Origin: JANXQG01 sp037147235
GTDB lineage: Bacteria > Planctomycetota > Planctomycetia > Pirellulales > Thermoguttaceae
Length of the DNA: 7,400 bases
Assembly (NCBI GenBank): GCA_037147235.1
Contig: JBAWVO010000316.1
Location: forward strand, 1-7,400
Direction of reading: 5' to 3'
The first letter of the stretch is position 1. Every line of letters starts with the position of its first letter. The position numbers were made by a program, and so were the translations under genes. The notes beneath the pieces are model-generated. The model saw only the letters and a program-made list of their open reading frames with translations. It was not told the origin of the DNA and ran no database searches. This document shows, piece after piece, positions 1-6,538 of this stretch.

Positions 1-66
1 CACGGCGTTGCACCGTTCCGTCCTACCCGGTCATGTCTGGAATGGACACGCAGGAAACAGGAGGGT

Positions 67-158
67 ATGGCAAAGAAACAGATTCAGGCACGGGCTGCCC
101 ATTGGTATAAGCAGGCGTTGCCGGGATTGAGCGGGTTGGTGAAGGAAAAGGTGGAGGT
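67..158 (+). repeat. Copy A of a duplicated coding segment (pairs with 3287-3378)
   Basis: Codon by codon, the first 30 codons encode 24 identical residues in both copies, with long runs of identical bases such as cagattcaggcacgggc. The downstream domains then differ completely: a beta-sandwich here, a LamG domain in the other copy. The segment looks like the joint between a shared helical region and interchangeable C-terminal domains. Confidence 0.8.
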
Positions 159-795
159 ACGTTTGCGGCAGACCGAACCAAACGGAAAGGCGGCCTTCGC
201 ACATAAGGGCAACTCCAAGAGCAAACTCATTGACCTTCTGGCTGATGTCGATGTGAAACGAGATAGCTACGGTGGTGAATGGGTGAAAACTGCGCAAGGC
301 ATCACGACAAGTACGCCCGACAATCGGTTTATGTTTGCACAGGCTGTTGAGGGTAGCTACGATCTCAAAATCGGTTTCACACCACAGGGACAGGGGAGAA
401 ATGAGTTTCATATCGTACTCCCGGTTGGAAGCCATGATATTTGCGTGGTATTTGGAGGCTGGAACGCCCAGGCAAGTGCCCTGGAATATATCGATGGAAA
501 ATCAGGAGAACATAATGAAACCAATACGGGTATTCGCCTCGTTTTCGTTCCGCAGCAGCGATATGACATTGGTGTTTCAGTGAGACAAATAAAAGGGAAA
601 GCAGCAATTGTAGTTTCCCTCAACGGAAAGCGTATCATCGCATGGAATGGGAATGAATCATCCCTTACTTGTCCGCATTTTGCTAGGCCGCCTCAATCGC
701 AGCGAATTGGGATTCTCGTTGGACCGGCTGAAGTTAATTCGGCATTGCTGCTTTTTAATCGTCAGCCCACGGGCCAGAAGATACATGGTCGCTGA
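67..795 (+). CDS. C-terminal part of a modular planctomycete protein (helical stub plus beta-sandwich domain); 5' incomplete
   Basis: The first ~30 residues (MAKKQIQARAAHWY... to about KVE) match residues 283-312 of the 2441-4093 protein, where they lie in the middle of a long chain. The likeness continues upstream of the ATG: the codons before it read KQEG in both, and this frame has no stop back to base 1. ATG 67 is therefore probably an internal Met of a gene that starts outside the window or was broken near base 40. The AGGAGGG at 59-65 sits one base from the ATG, too close to serve as a ribosome-binding site, and is explained by the conserved Gln-Glu-Gly codons. Residues ~60-235 are beta-rich, with motifs such as SYDLKIGFT, FHIVLPVG, CVVFGGWN and IDGKSGEHN. 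They resemble the jelly-roll/LamG-like domains common in planctomycete secreted proteins. No catalytic residues are recognisable. Function unknown; probably a binding or structural domain. Confidence 0.7.
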   Translation: MAKKQIQARAAHWYKQALPGLSGLVKEKVEVRLRQTEPNGKAAFAHKGNSKSKLIDLLADVDVKRDSYGGEWVKTAQGITTSTPDNRFMFAQAVEGSYDLKIGFTPQGQGRNEFHIVLPVGSHDICVVFGGWNAQASALEYIDGKSGEHNETNTGIRLVFVPQQRYDIGVSVRQIKGKAAIVVSLNGKRIIAWNGNESSLTCPHFARPPQSQRIGILVGPAEVNSALLLFNRQPTGQKIHGR

Positions 796-866
796 GTAAC
801 ATTATCACCAGAATTCTTTGGATAGGCACGATTAAGTCTGATCGAAACGGTGCCAAAGATGTAACC

Positions 867-2384
867 ATGTCCGAACAATTCGATCCTTACCATAAATGGC
901 TCGGCATTCGACCCGAGGAACAGCCCGCCAACCATTACCGGCTGCTGGGAATCACGCTCTTCGAAGACGATCTTGACACCATCACCCACGCCGCCGACCA
1001 ACGAATGGCGCACGTTAAGTCGTTTCAAACGGGCCAACACTCTACCCTCTCGCAGAAACTCCTCAACGAAATTGCCGCCAGCAGGATTTGTCTTCTCAAC
1101 CCAGAGAAGAAGGCTAATTACGACGAGAGCCTGCGGCAGTTAATCGACTCCCCTGACATTCCGCTCGAAACGACTCCGAGTGTTTCATCTCCCGAAACCG
1201 CCTATGTAGACTTTGCTGGCTTCCAGTCCACACATCGGCCCAGTGCCCGTCGCCGCAAACAGCAATCTTGGCAAGTCCCAGCATTAGCCATCTTAGCAGG
1301 CATGATCCTGCTTCTTTTGATCGCAGCCGTGGTCGCATTCAGTGGTAAGAAGGAATCCGCTATTTCCAAGGCAGAGGAACAAGTCGCACCATTCTCCAAG
1401 CCGGAACAACAACCCATTAGGCCACCCAAGAAGACAGAACCCATCATCCAACCGAAGCCAAAGGAGGCAAGGCCCTCAGCGGAAGGCGAGAACTTAGCTG
1501 TTGTGCCTCCTCAGTTGCCAGTGCCTCCACCTGTTGTTAAGGAGGAACCGCCTGCCGAAACGGTGAAAGAAATGCAAAGGCGGTTGACGACTGCTCTTGC
1601 CGACGCAAAAGGACCAGCAGAGTTCAAGGCCGTTGCGGAACATGCCCTTGAGTTGGTTGATCGAGCCATCGTGGACTCGAAACAGGATGTTGTGAAGAGC
1701 GTTGCCAATCTCGCTCTTTCTGCCGCAAGGAGATCGGATGACACGGCGTTGGCCAAGCAAGCCACTTTGCGAGTTATCGAAGCCGACTCGCCACCCTCTG
1801 ATGCGATGAAAGAGAAGGCCAGGAATCGGTTGAACGGATTGGTCAAGGATAATGGATTGTACCAAAGTGGCCCAGTCACACAAATGTTGGTGAAGGCTGA
1901 AATCGACAACCACAACTGGAAAGTCTTGATTCGTTCATCGAATCCCAAGATTTGGAATACCGATGTTAATGATCCGAAAGGCGGATTCGCCATCTCTATT
2001 TCCAAAGTGCCTGACAACATCAAATACCTACGGATACAAACCGACAACAAACCTCCCGTTATTATCCCAATTACTAAGGATAGGCTTCTCATCCAGAGTG
2101 CCGATGGCAGATCTGGATGGCAAGGGGCCAACTTCTTTAACTGGCAGGCGAATCATTTGGGGGTGTATGACATGAACATGAATTCAATGCGCCGTGGTGC
2201 TATTAGCCTTGTCTGTTTCGGCAATATGGATGATCGCTCGGGATGGGGCTTCGGGCACAGGGCTGGAGTAGACGACCATCAAGCGTATGTATGGGCAGGG
2301 GATGAAATACCGGAGACCGTATTCAAGATTTCGGTTACGTCCAGTGACCTTACCAAGGTAGAAGAACAATACTTGCTTAAATGA
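867..2384 (+). CDS. Membrane-anchored planctomycete protein: N-terminal J-like module, one TM helix, Pro-rich linker, helical module, beta-rich C-terminal domain
   Basis: The 505-residue product starts with a short module (residues 7-92: YHKWLGIRPEEQPANHYRLLGI ... LLNPEKKANYDESLRQL). Its YRLLG and N-terminal-helix/ANYD pattern resembles a diverged J domain, but no HPD tripeptide is present. It is a signature of planctomycete proteins, often fused to kinases or membrane proteins. A basic stretch RRRKQQ (128-133) precedes one hydrophobic helix at ~137-159, so the N-terminus should be cytoplasmic and the rest outside. Residues ~165-230 are rich in Pro, Lys and Glu (a linker). Residues ~232-330 are helical and resemble part of the 2441-4093 protein. 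Residues ~338-505 are beta-rich with many Trp and Asn. No catalytic motif is seen. The ATG has only a weak upstream Shine-Dalgarno, but the conserved module begins at once, which supports this start. The next gene follows after 56 bases. Function is unknown; an envelope protein is inferred. Confidence 0.88.
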   Translation: MSEQFDPYHKWLGIRPEEQPANHYRLLGITLFEDDLDTITHAADQRMAHVKSFQTGQHSTLSQKLLNEIAASRICLLNPEKKANYDESLRQLIDSPDIPLETTPSVSSPETAYVDFAGFQSTHRPSARRRKQQSWQVPALAILAGMILLLLIAAVVAFSGKKESAISKAEEQVAPFSKPEQQPIRPPKKTEPIIQPKPKEARPSAEGENLAVVPPQLPVPPPVVKEEPPAETVKEMQRRLTTALADAKGPAEFKAVAEHALELVDRAIVDSKQDVVKSVANLALSAARRSDDTALAKQATLRVIEADSPPSDAMKEKARNRLNGLVKDNGLYQSGPVTQMLVKAEIDNHNWKVLIRSSNPKIWNTDVNDPKGGFAISISKVPDNIKYLRIQTDNKPPVIIPITKDRLLIQSADGRSGWQGANFFNWQANHLGVYDMNMNSMRRGAISLVCFGNMDDRSGWGFGHRAGVDDHQAYVWAGDEIPETVFKISVTSSDLTKVEEQYLLK

Positions 2385-2428
2385 GCCATTAGACTGGCGG
2401 GATAATTCAGGACCACTCTTTGAATAAC

Positions 2429-2432
2429 GAGG
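2429..2432 (+). promoter_or_regulatory. Ribosome-binding site of the LamG-domain gene
   Basis: GAGG lies eight bases before ATG 2441, a good spacing. It fixes the start directly ahead of the signal peptide. Confidence 0.6.
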
Positions 2433-2440
2433 TACTCTAA

Positions 2441-4093
2441 ATGTGCATCCCATCCAAGGTCGGTTACGCATTGCTCAGCATTGTGGTCTTTTCGGCCCTG
2501 CCTCTTCTAGCCCAGGAACCACCCAAAAAGGACCCCGTTCCCACTGCCGACGCCCAGACTGAAGCAACCAAACTCGTCAAGGAGGTCTATGGTGATGAAT
2601 GGGCCAAGGCTAGAACGTCCGCCGAAAAGCAAGCCTTAGCCAAGAAGCTGCTCGGCAAGGCGATGGATACCCAGGACGATCCGGCCAGCAAGTACGTTCT
2701 ATTGAGACTTGCCAAGGACATTGCTACGCAGTCAAGAGATGGGCAGACGGCATTTAAGACAATTGATGCGATGGCCGAATCGTTTCAAGTTGATGCCACC
2801 GAAATGAAACTGGCGGTACTGACCAAACTTGTTACAGGAGCCGAGAAGCCTGCACAGCATAAGGCCATCGCAGAGCAGTCGTTGAAGCTGGTCAATGTGG
2901 CGATAAGCCAAGACAATTTTAAGGTTGCCGATGAGCTTGGAAAACTGGCTCTTGCAGAAGCTCGGAAAGCCGTTGAAAAGGAACTGATTGCCCATGTCCA
3001 AGGCCGGATTGCTGAAATAGCCGAACTGTTCAAGGCGTATGACGATATGAAGGCCGCAAGAGTCACCTTGGAGAAAACGCCGGATAATCCCGAATCCAAT
3101 ATGGTCATGGGCAAATATCTATGCTTCGTGAAAGGCGATTGGGATAAGGGGTTGCTTATGCTGGCTCTAGGGAAGGATGAGACTCTGAAGGCACTGGCGA
3201 AACGGGAACTTGCAGGGGCGGCATCATCGGCTGAACAAACGAAACTTGGAAATGATTGGTGGGATTTTGCCGAGAAGCAAGAGGGAATGGCGAAGAAGCA
3301 GATTCAGGCACGGGCGGGGCATTGGTATCAGGAGGCGTTGCCTGGGCTTGCGGGACTTACGAAAGACAAGGTGGAGAAGAGGATGACACAAGGAGTGCTG
3401 CTTACAGAGGAAGGTCGTTTACCAAGTGGTGTAGTTCTTCTCTTTACCTTCGATAAGGCTACCTTCTATAGGCGGGGTGGCAAGTTGTACGTGAAAGACT
3501 TGAGCGGCAAGGGTAACCACGGAATAGTAAACGGCGCAAATCTGGTAGAAGGCCGAGTCGGCTCTGCGTTGTCATTTGGCGGGAAAGACCAATGCGTTGA
3601 ATGCAAGAATTCAGAAAGTCTGAATCCAACAAAGGCGATTACGATTTGTGCCTGGGTAAAGGCTCATTCGTGGGGAAGTGCAGATATTCACAATCTTGTC
3701 ACCAAGGAGAGCAACGAGCAGGGAAGTGTCCGGGGATACTATCTAAGACTTTGTGGAGTTACTGTTAGTTTACTAGAGTTGACAATTAGTAACGGAAATT
3801 GGCACGGTACAAGGTGCCCCCCATGCCTTGAGTTGGGGCGATGGTATCACCTTGCCGGAACTTATGATGGCGACAAACTCAAAGTGTTTGTGGACGGAAA
3901 CTTGAGAAGTTCGTCAGAAATGAGTGGAGCAATGCCGCCGTCTTCTAGTAACTTGAAGGTGGGGGCAGGCCCACCAAGCTGGTCATTTGATGGTGTCATG
4001 GACGAAGTGGCAGTTTTTGACAGAGCATTGACCGACAAAGAGATTCAATCAGTCTGGCGGCTAGGCTTGCAAGGCAAGAGTCTCGCCAAGTAG
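2441..4093 (+). CDS. Secreted LamG (concanavalin-like) domain protein with long helical N-terminal region
   Basis: The 550-residue protein has a signal peptide: Lys6, a hydrophobic core over ~8-22 and a likely cleavage after Ala24 (PLLA|QEPP). Residues ~35-320 are charged and helical in a repeat-like way (KLVKEVYGDEWAKA, YVLLRLAKDIA, AIAEQSLKLVN). The part at ~126-195 resembles ~238-300 of the 867-2384 protein, and residues 283-312 match the start of the left-edge ORF. Residues ~328-545 form a LamG/Laminin_G_3-type jelly roll. Its hallmarks are DLSGKGNHG (353-361), GSALSFGG, the ITICAWVKA strand, W468-H470 'WYHLAGTYDG', KVFVDG, and the closing FDGVMDEVAVFDRALTDKEI (517-536). Such domains usually bind glycans or proteins; no enzyme site is visible. 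It probably acts in the cell envelope or outside the cell. A GAGG box supports the start. The preceding gene is 56 bases away, so co-transcription is likely. Confidence 0.9.
   Translation: MCIPSKVGYALLSIVVFSALPLLAQEPPKKDPVPTADAQTEATKLVKEVYGDEWAKARTSAEKQALAKKLLGKAMDTQDDPASKYVLLRLAKDIATQSRDGQTAFKTIDAMAESFQVDATEMKLAVLTKLVTGAEKPAQHKAIAEQSLKLVNVAISQDNFKVADELGKLALAEARKAVEKELIAHVQGRIAEIAELFKAYDDMKAARVTLEKTPDNPESNMVMGKYLCFVKGDWDKGLLMLALGKDETLKALAKRELAGAASSAEQTKLGNDWWDFAEKQEGMAKKQIQARAGHWYQEALPGLAGLTKDKVEKRMTQGVLLTEEGRLPSGVVLLFTFDKATFYRRGGKLYVKDLSGKGNHGIVNGANLVEGRVGSALSFGGKDQCVECKNSESLNPTKAITICAWVKAHSWGSADIHNLVTKESNEQGSVRGYYLRLCGVTVSLLELTISNGNWHGTRCPPCLELGRWYHLAGTYDGDKLKVFVDGNLRSSSEMSGAMPPSSSNLKVGAGPPSWSFDGVMDEVAVFDRALTDKEIQSVWRLGLQGKSLAK
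3287..3378 (+). repeat. Copy B of the duplicated coding segment (pairs with 67-158)
   Basis: This is the internal segment of the LamG protein (from residue 283, MAKKQIQARAGHWY) that is nearly repeated at the left end of the window. Here it is flanked upstream by an intact helical region ending LGNDWWDFAEKQEG. This shows what the left copy should have upstream if it were complete. Confidence 0.8.
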
Positions 4094-4410
4094 TTGAAGG
4101 AATTTGCGGCTCGAAAGATAATTCCAATAGGCAATCAGTACGGCGGAGACGGCCACGTGCAAACGGCTCGCGAAATCATTCGAGACGATTTTTCCGCGCC
4201 GACGAGCATTGGCGTGATCCGCCTTCGTGAACACCCGCTTTTCCGGCCGGAGTTTCCCGTTCCCGACTTCCTCGCTGTCCTTGGTGAGATTTTCCACGGA
4301 TAATGCATGAGGCAGTTTCGATGACATTCTCGACGATCTCCTAACCCATGCCTCCGATCCATAACCCCATCTTTCGTGGGGAAAGATTTGTGGACGCCTG
4401 TTCTATCGTA
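4094..4410. other. Intergenic stretch without a supported gene
   Basis: About 320 bases lie between the LamG gene and the AbiE-type operon's control region. Short open frames exist on both strands, but none has a ribosome-binding site, a recognisable motif or a plausible composition. No convincing intrinsic terminator follows the LamG gene. Near its right end are overlapping small inverted repeats (4365-4387). The stretch could be decayed coding sequence; I cannot name a parent. Confidence 0.5.
4365..4387. repeat. Two overlapping, mutually exclusive small hairpins
   Basis: CCCCA (4365-4369) pairs with TGGGG (4377-4381). ATCTTT (4369-4374) pairs with AAAGAT (4382-4387). The arms overlap, so only one hairpin can form at a time. 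There is no T-run after either, so this is a poor intrinsic terminator. Confidence 0.4.
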
Positions 4411-4413
4411 GAT

Positions 4414-4466
4414 ATTCTTGTTGCAACCAAAATATCTTGTTTCCACCAAGAATTCTTGTTGCAACC
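4414..4466 (+). promoter_or_regulatory. Candidate AbiEi-type operator: three direct repeats, 19-bp period
   Basis: ATTCTTGTTGCAACC occurs at 4414-4428 and exactly again at 4452-4466. A diverged middle copy, TATCTTGTTTCCACC, lies at 4433-4447. The CTTGTT starts are at 4417, 4436 and 4455, exactly 19 bases apart. The outer copies contain the perfect 8-bp palindrome GTTGCAAC (4420-4427 and 4458-4465); the middle one is degenerate (GTTTCCAC). The third copy covers the -35 box of the promoter. A regulator bound here would block RNA polymerase. AbiEi antitoxins are known to repress their own operons by binding promoter repeats, and the next gene encodes such a winged-helix protein. Confidence 0.7.
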
Positions 4467-4486
4467 TACAATTCATCGGTTATACT
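4459..4486 (+). promoter_or_regulatory. Sigma70-type promoter of the AbiE-like operon
   Basis: The -35 box is TTGCAA (4459-4464), followed by a 16-base spacer and the -10 box TATACT (4481-4486). Transcription should start around 4493-4494, on or next to the ATG at 4494. The -35 box lies inside the third operator repeat. Confidence 0.65.
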
Positions 4487-4493
4487 TTAACAG

Positions 4494-5594
4494 ATGGGCG
4501 AATCGATGAATCATCTCTGGTGGCGAGAGGAATTCACCCCCCTTAACGGCGGTGATGAGTTTGGGTACGTCAGCAAAGATGGTCGCACTGTTGTTGGAGT
4601 CAAAAACGCCACGGGAATTAGAGGGCTGTACAGCGTGGCAATGCAACTCGCTCTGGCCCTCTCCGATAAGCCCGAGATCAAGCGGGCGTGTCTGGTATTG
4701 CGGCTCTCCCGTCTCTCCCTGGGTCGTGTGCGGCGGGAGTGGATGAAGATCAAGGCGGTGCTTCATCCCGAAGCGGCCCAGGGATTGTCGCTGGTTGCTA
4801 TCGGCCAAGGCGATGCGTGGGTCGAGCCTGACGAGGAGTTCCTTCATCGGATCGCCAACGTATTCCAGGTGACGAGTGGTGAGACCCCCGATACGACACC
4901 GGTCCTCATCAAATCTCACCCCAAGCAGAAGCACCTGGAGGTGCTGAAGGTGCTGCTTCACCGCTGGTTGCTGCGAGAAGGAGCTATTCCCATCGGCAAG
5001 TTGGCGGAACAGGTTGGCTGTGCTTACTCCACGGTCAAAGAAGCTTTAGAAAAACTCCAGCAACGGAGAAGCATCACTAGGCAAGTGAATCGATCCGTCG
5101 AACTTGCCAAGTTCCCGATCAGTTCGTGGAACGAACTGCTGGCTCTTTCCGGGAGCATGAGGCGATCCTTCCGCTACCGGGATGTTTCCGGGGAGAAGAG
5201 CGACCCGGAGCAACTCCTGAAACGATTGGAACGAATGAAGCCATCATCGGTCGCCCTGGGCGGTGTGGTAGCCGCACGTCACTGGCATTCGGAATTTGAC
5301 CTGCATGGGATACCTCGACTCGATCTGCTGCTCCATGCACCAGAGAACACCGCAGATCTGAGCTTTGTCAGGAAGCTTGATCCTGCGTTGAAGCTTACGG
5401 AAGACTACGACGCACCGGCAACACTCGTTGTTCGGCCATTGCAGCGGTCTGCCCCGCTCTTTGACGTTGTATCGGGCAAGAGCCTGCCCTTTGCTGATCC
5501 GGTGGAGACAACCCTTGACCTGTACGACCTCGGATTGACCGCACAGGCTGGACAACTCCTCGCTTATTTCAGACCCGAGATCCGGTTGCCATGA
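4494..5594 (+). CDS. AbiEi-like antitoxin/transcriptional regulator of a type IV toxin-antitoxin system
   Basis: The product has 366 residues. Residues ~145-205 form a winged helix-turn-helix (IGKLAEQVGCAYSTVKEALE, then a basic wing RRSITRQVNR). Residues ~210-362 match the AbiEi C-terminal pattern: SSVALGGVVAARHW, then PRLDLLLHAPE, and the closing LPFADPVETTLDLYDLG...AGQLLAYF, which resembles the family's 'sPlq.yLDL...G..g.eAA..L'. The family counters its partner nucleotidyltransferase and represses the operon. Most AbiEi proteins start with the helix-turn-helix. Here ~140 residues of unassigned alpha/beta sequence precede it (ACLVLRLSRLSLGRVRREWM, LSLVAIGQGDAWV). The promoter puts the transcript start at the ATG, and no Shine-Dalgarno is visible. 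Met5 (4506) is an alternative start. The stop overlaps the next gene as ATGA, typical of a coupled antitoxin-toxin pair. Confidence 0.82.
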   Translation: MGESMNHLWWREEFTPLNGGDEFGYVSKDGRTVVGVKNATGIRGLYSVAMQLALALSDKPEIKRACLVLRLSRLSLGRVRREWMKIKAVLHPEAAQGLSLVAIGQGDAWVEPDEEFLHRIANVFQVTSGETPDTTPVLIKSHPKQKHLEVLKVLLHRWLLREGAIPIGKLAEQVGCAYSTVKEALEKLQQRRSITRQVNRSVELAKFPISSWNELLALSGSMRRSFRYRDVSGEKSDPEQLLKRLERMKPSSVALGGVVAARHWHSEFDLHGIPRLDLLLHAPENTADLSFVRKLDPALKLTEDYDAPATLVVRPLQRSAPLFDVVSGKSLPFADPVETTLDLYDLGLTAQAGQLLAYFRPEIRLP

Positions 5595-6475
5595 AGCTTG
5601 ATCCAGTAGCCTTGTTCCAGCGACTCGCCAACGATATTTCCGACGAACTGCATAAGAATCTGTTCGTTACGGGGAGCCTCGCCGCCGCCTACCACTTCCG
5701 GGCTCAGTTGGAAGAAAGGGCTATCAACACCAAGGATGCCGATGTGGTCGTTCATCCAGCGGGTAATATAGCCTCATGCCAGCAGATGGCGGCGAGGCTG
5801 ATTGAGCTAGGATGGACGAGAACCGAGGAGTGTTACCCAAGACCAATTCCTGAGCCCAAGGAAAACCTTCGTGCCATCCGCCTGTATCCACCCGGCCCGC
5901 ATGACTATTTCATTGAGTTTCTCAATTTGCCTTCGGAAAACCAGGAGGAACTCAAAGAGTGGATTCCAGTAGAGTTGGACGATGGTTGGTATGGCCTTCC
6001 GAGTTTTCGTTTTCTCAGCGTGACATCCTTGCACAGACTCAAATCGGGTGTCGGTCTTGAATATGCATCTCCCTCCATGATGGCTTTGGCAAACTTGCTC
6101 GCTCATCGCCAGATCGGCACAGCCCGGATCGAATCCGGCCCTATGGTGGGCCTCTTACGTGCTGCGAAGGATTTGGGGCGAGTGATCGCTCTGGCGAGGC
6201 TGGCAGGGCGTAACGAAACGGAGCGATGGCTCCCTGAGTGGCTTGAGGCATTGCAGTTGTGCTTTCCAGGCAACTGGGGGGAGCCAGCCTTTTGTCTTGG
6301 GGACGGTTTGAAGGAATTGCTCGGTGACGATAACGCCCTGGACGACGCACAAAAAACGACCGATGTCGGGCTATTGAATGGGCAAGGCGTTACGTCGATG
6401 ATGTTGCGGGCTACCGCTGAACGACTCCTACTGGATGTCATCGATCCACTTGCCCAACGGCGTTCCTGGCCTTAA
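5591..6475 (+). CDS. AbiEii-like nucleotidyltransferase toxin of a type IV toxin-antitoxin system
   Basis: The 294-residue product is near the usual ~300 of AbiEii proteins. It shows the core of a DNA polymerase beta-type nucleotidyltransferase: the nucleotide-binding VTGSLAAAYH (Gly28-Ser29), the metal-binding pair Asp49-Ala-Asp51 in TKDADVVV, and a possible third acidic residue at Glu109 (YFIEFL). The ~20-residue distance between the GS and DxD motifs is longer than in MNT-type enzymes and fits AbiEii. SVTSLHRLKSG (143-153) sits where the family has its conserved lysine element, and AAKDLGRVIALARL (191-204) where the RD..D helix is expected. Related toxins transfer nucleotides, in some cases onto tRNA 3' ends, and stop growth after phage infection. 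The substrate here is unknown. The gene overlaps the antitoxin by four bases (ATGA) and has only a weak GAGA at 5577-5580, so translation is probably coupled. Confidence 0.85.
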   Translation: MKLDPVALFQRLANDISDELHKNLFVTGSLAAAYHFRAQLEERAINTKDADVVVHPAGNIASCQQMAARLIELGWTRTEECYPRPIPEPKENLRAIRLYPPGPHDYFIEFLNLPSENQEELKEWIPVELDDGWYGLPSFRFLSVTSLHRLKSGVGLEYASPSMMALANLLAHRQIGTARIESGPMVGLLRAAKDLGRVIALARLAGRNETERWLPEWLEALQLCFPGNWGEPAFCLGDGLKELLGDDNALDDAQKTTDVGLLNGQGVTSMMLRATAERLLLDVIDPLAQRRSWP

Positions 6476-6538
6476 TCCTGACCGCCAGCCCCCGGCCCCT
6501 ATGCCCAAGGTCACGTCCAGCCCGCACAGCAAGCTGAT
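6476..6538. other. Short GC-rich spacer after the toxin gene
   Basis: The toxin stop (6473-6475) is followed by C-rich sequence with no hairpin/T-run terminator. A small + frame (6501-6623, about 40 codons) has no ribosome-binding site or recognisable product, so I do not call it. Confidence 0.4.

Noticed and set aside
59..65. AGGAGGG as a ribosome-binding site for ATG 67
   Set aside because: It is one base from the ATG and encodes the conserved Gln-Glu-Gly also present inside the paralogue, so it is coding sequence.
4094..4303. Small plus-strand frame starting with TTG straight after the LamG stop
   Set aside because: A non-ATG start without a ribosome-binding site and no recognisable product.
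4414..4466. CRISPR-like array
   Set aside because: The repeats are 15 bases with 4-base gaps, too short for a repeat-spacer array, and they overlap a promoter. No cas genes are present.
4061..4476. Minus-strand frames in the gap between the LamG gene and the AbiE-like operon
   Set aside because: No ribosome-binding site, no recognisable motifs, odd composition, and overlap with the LamG gene end or the operator repeats.
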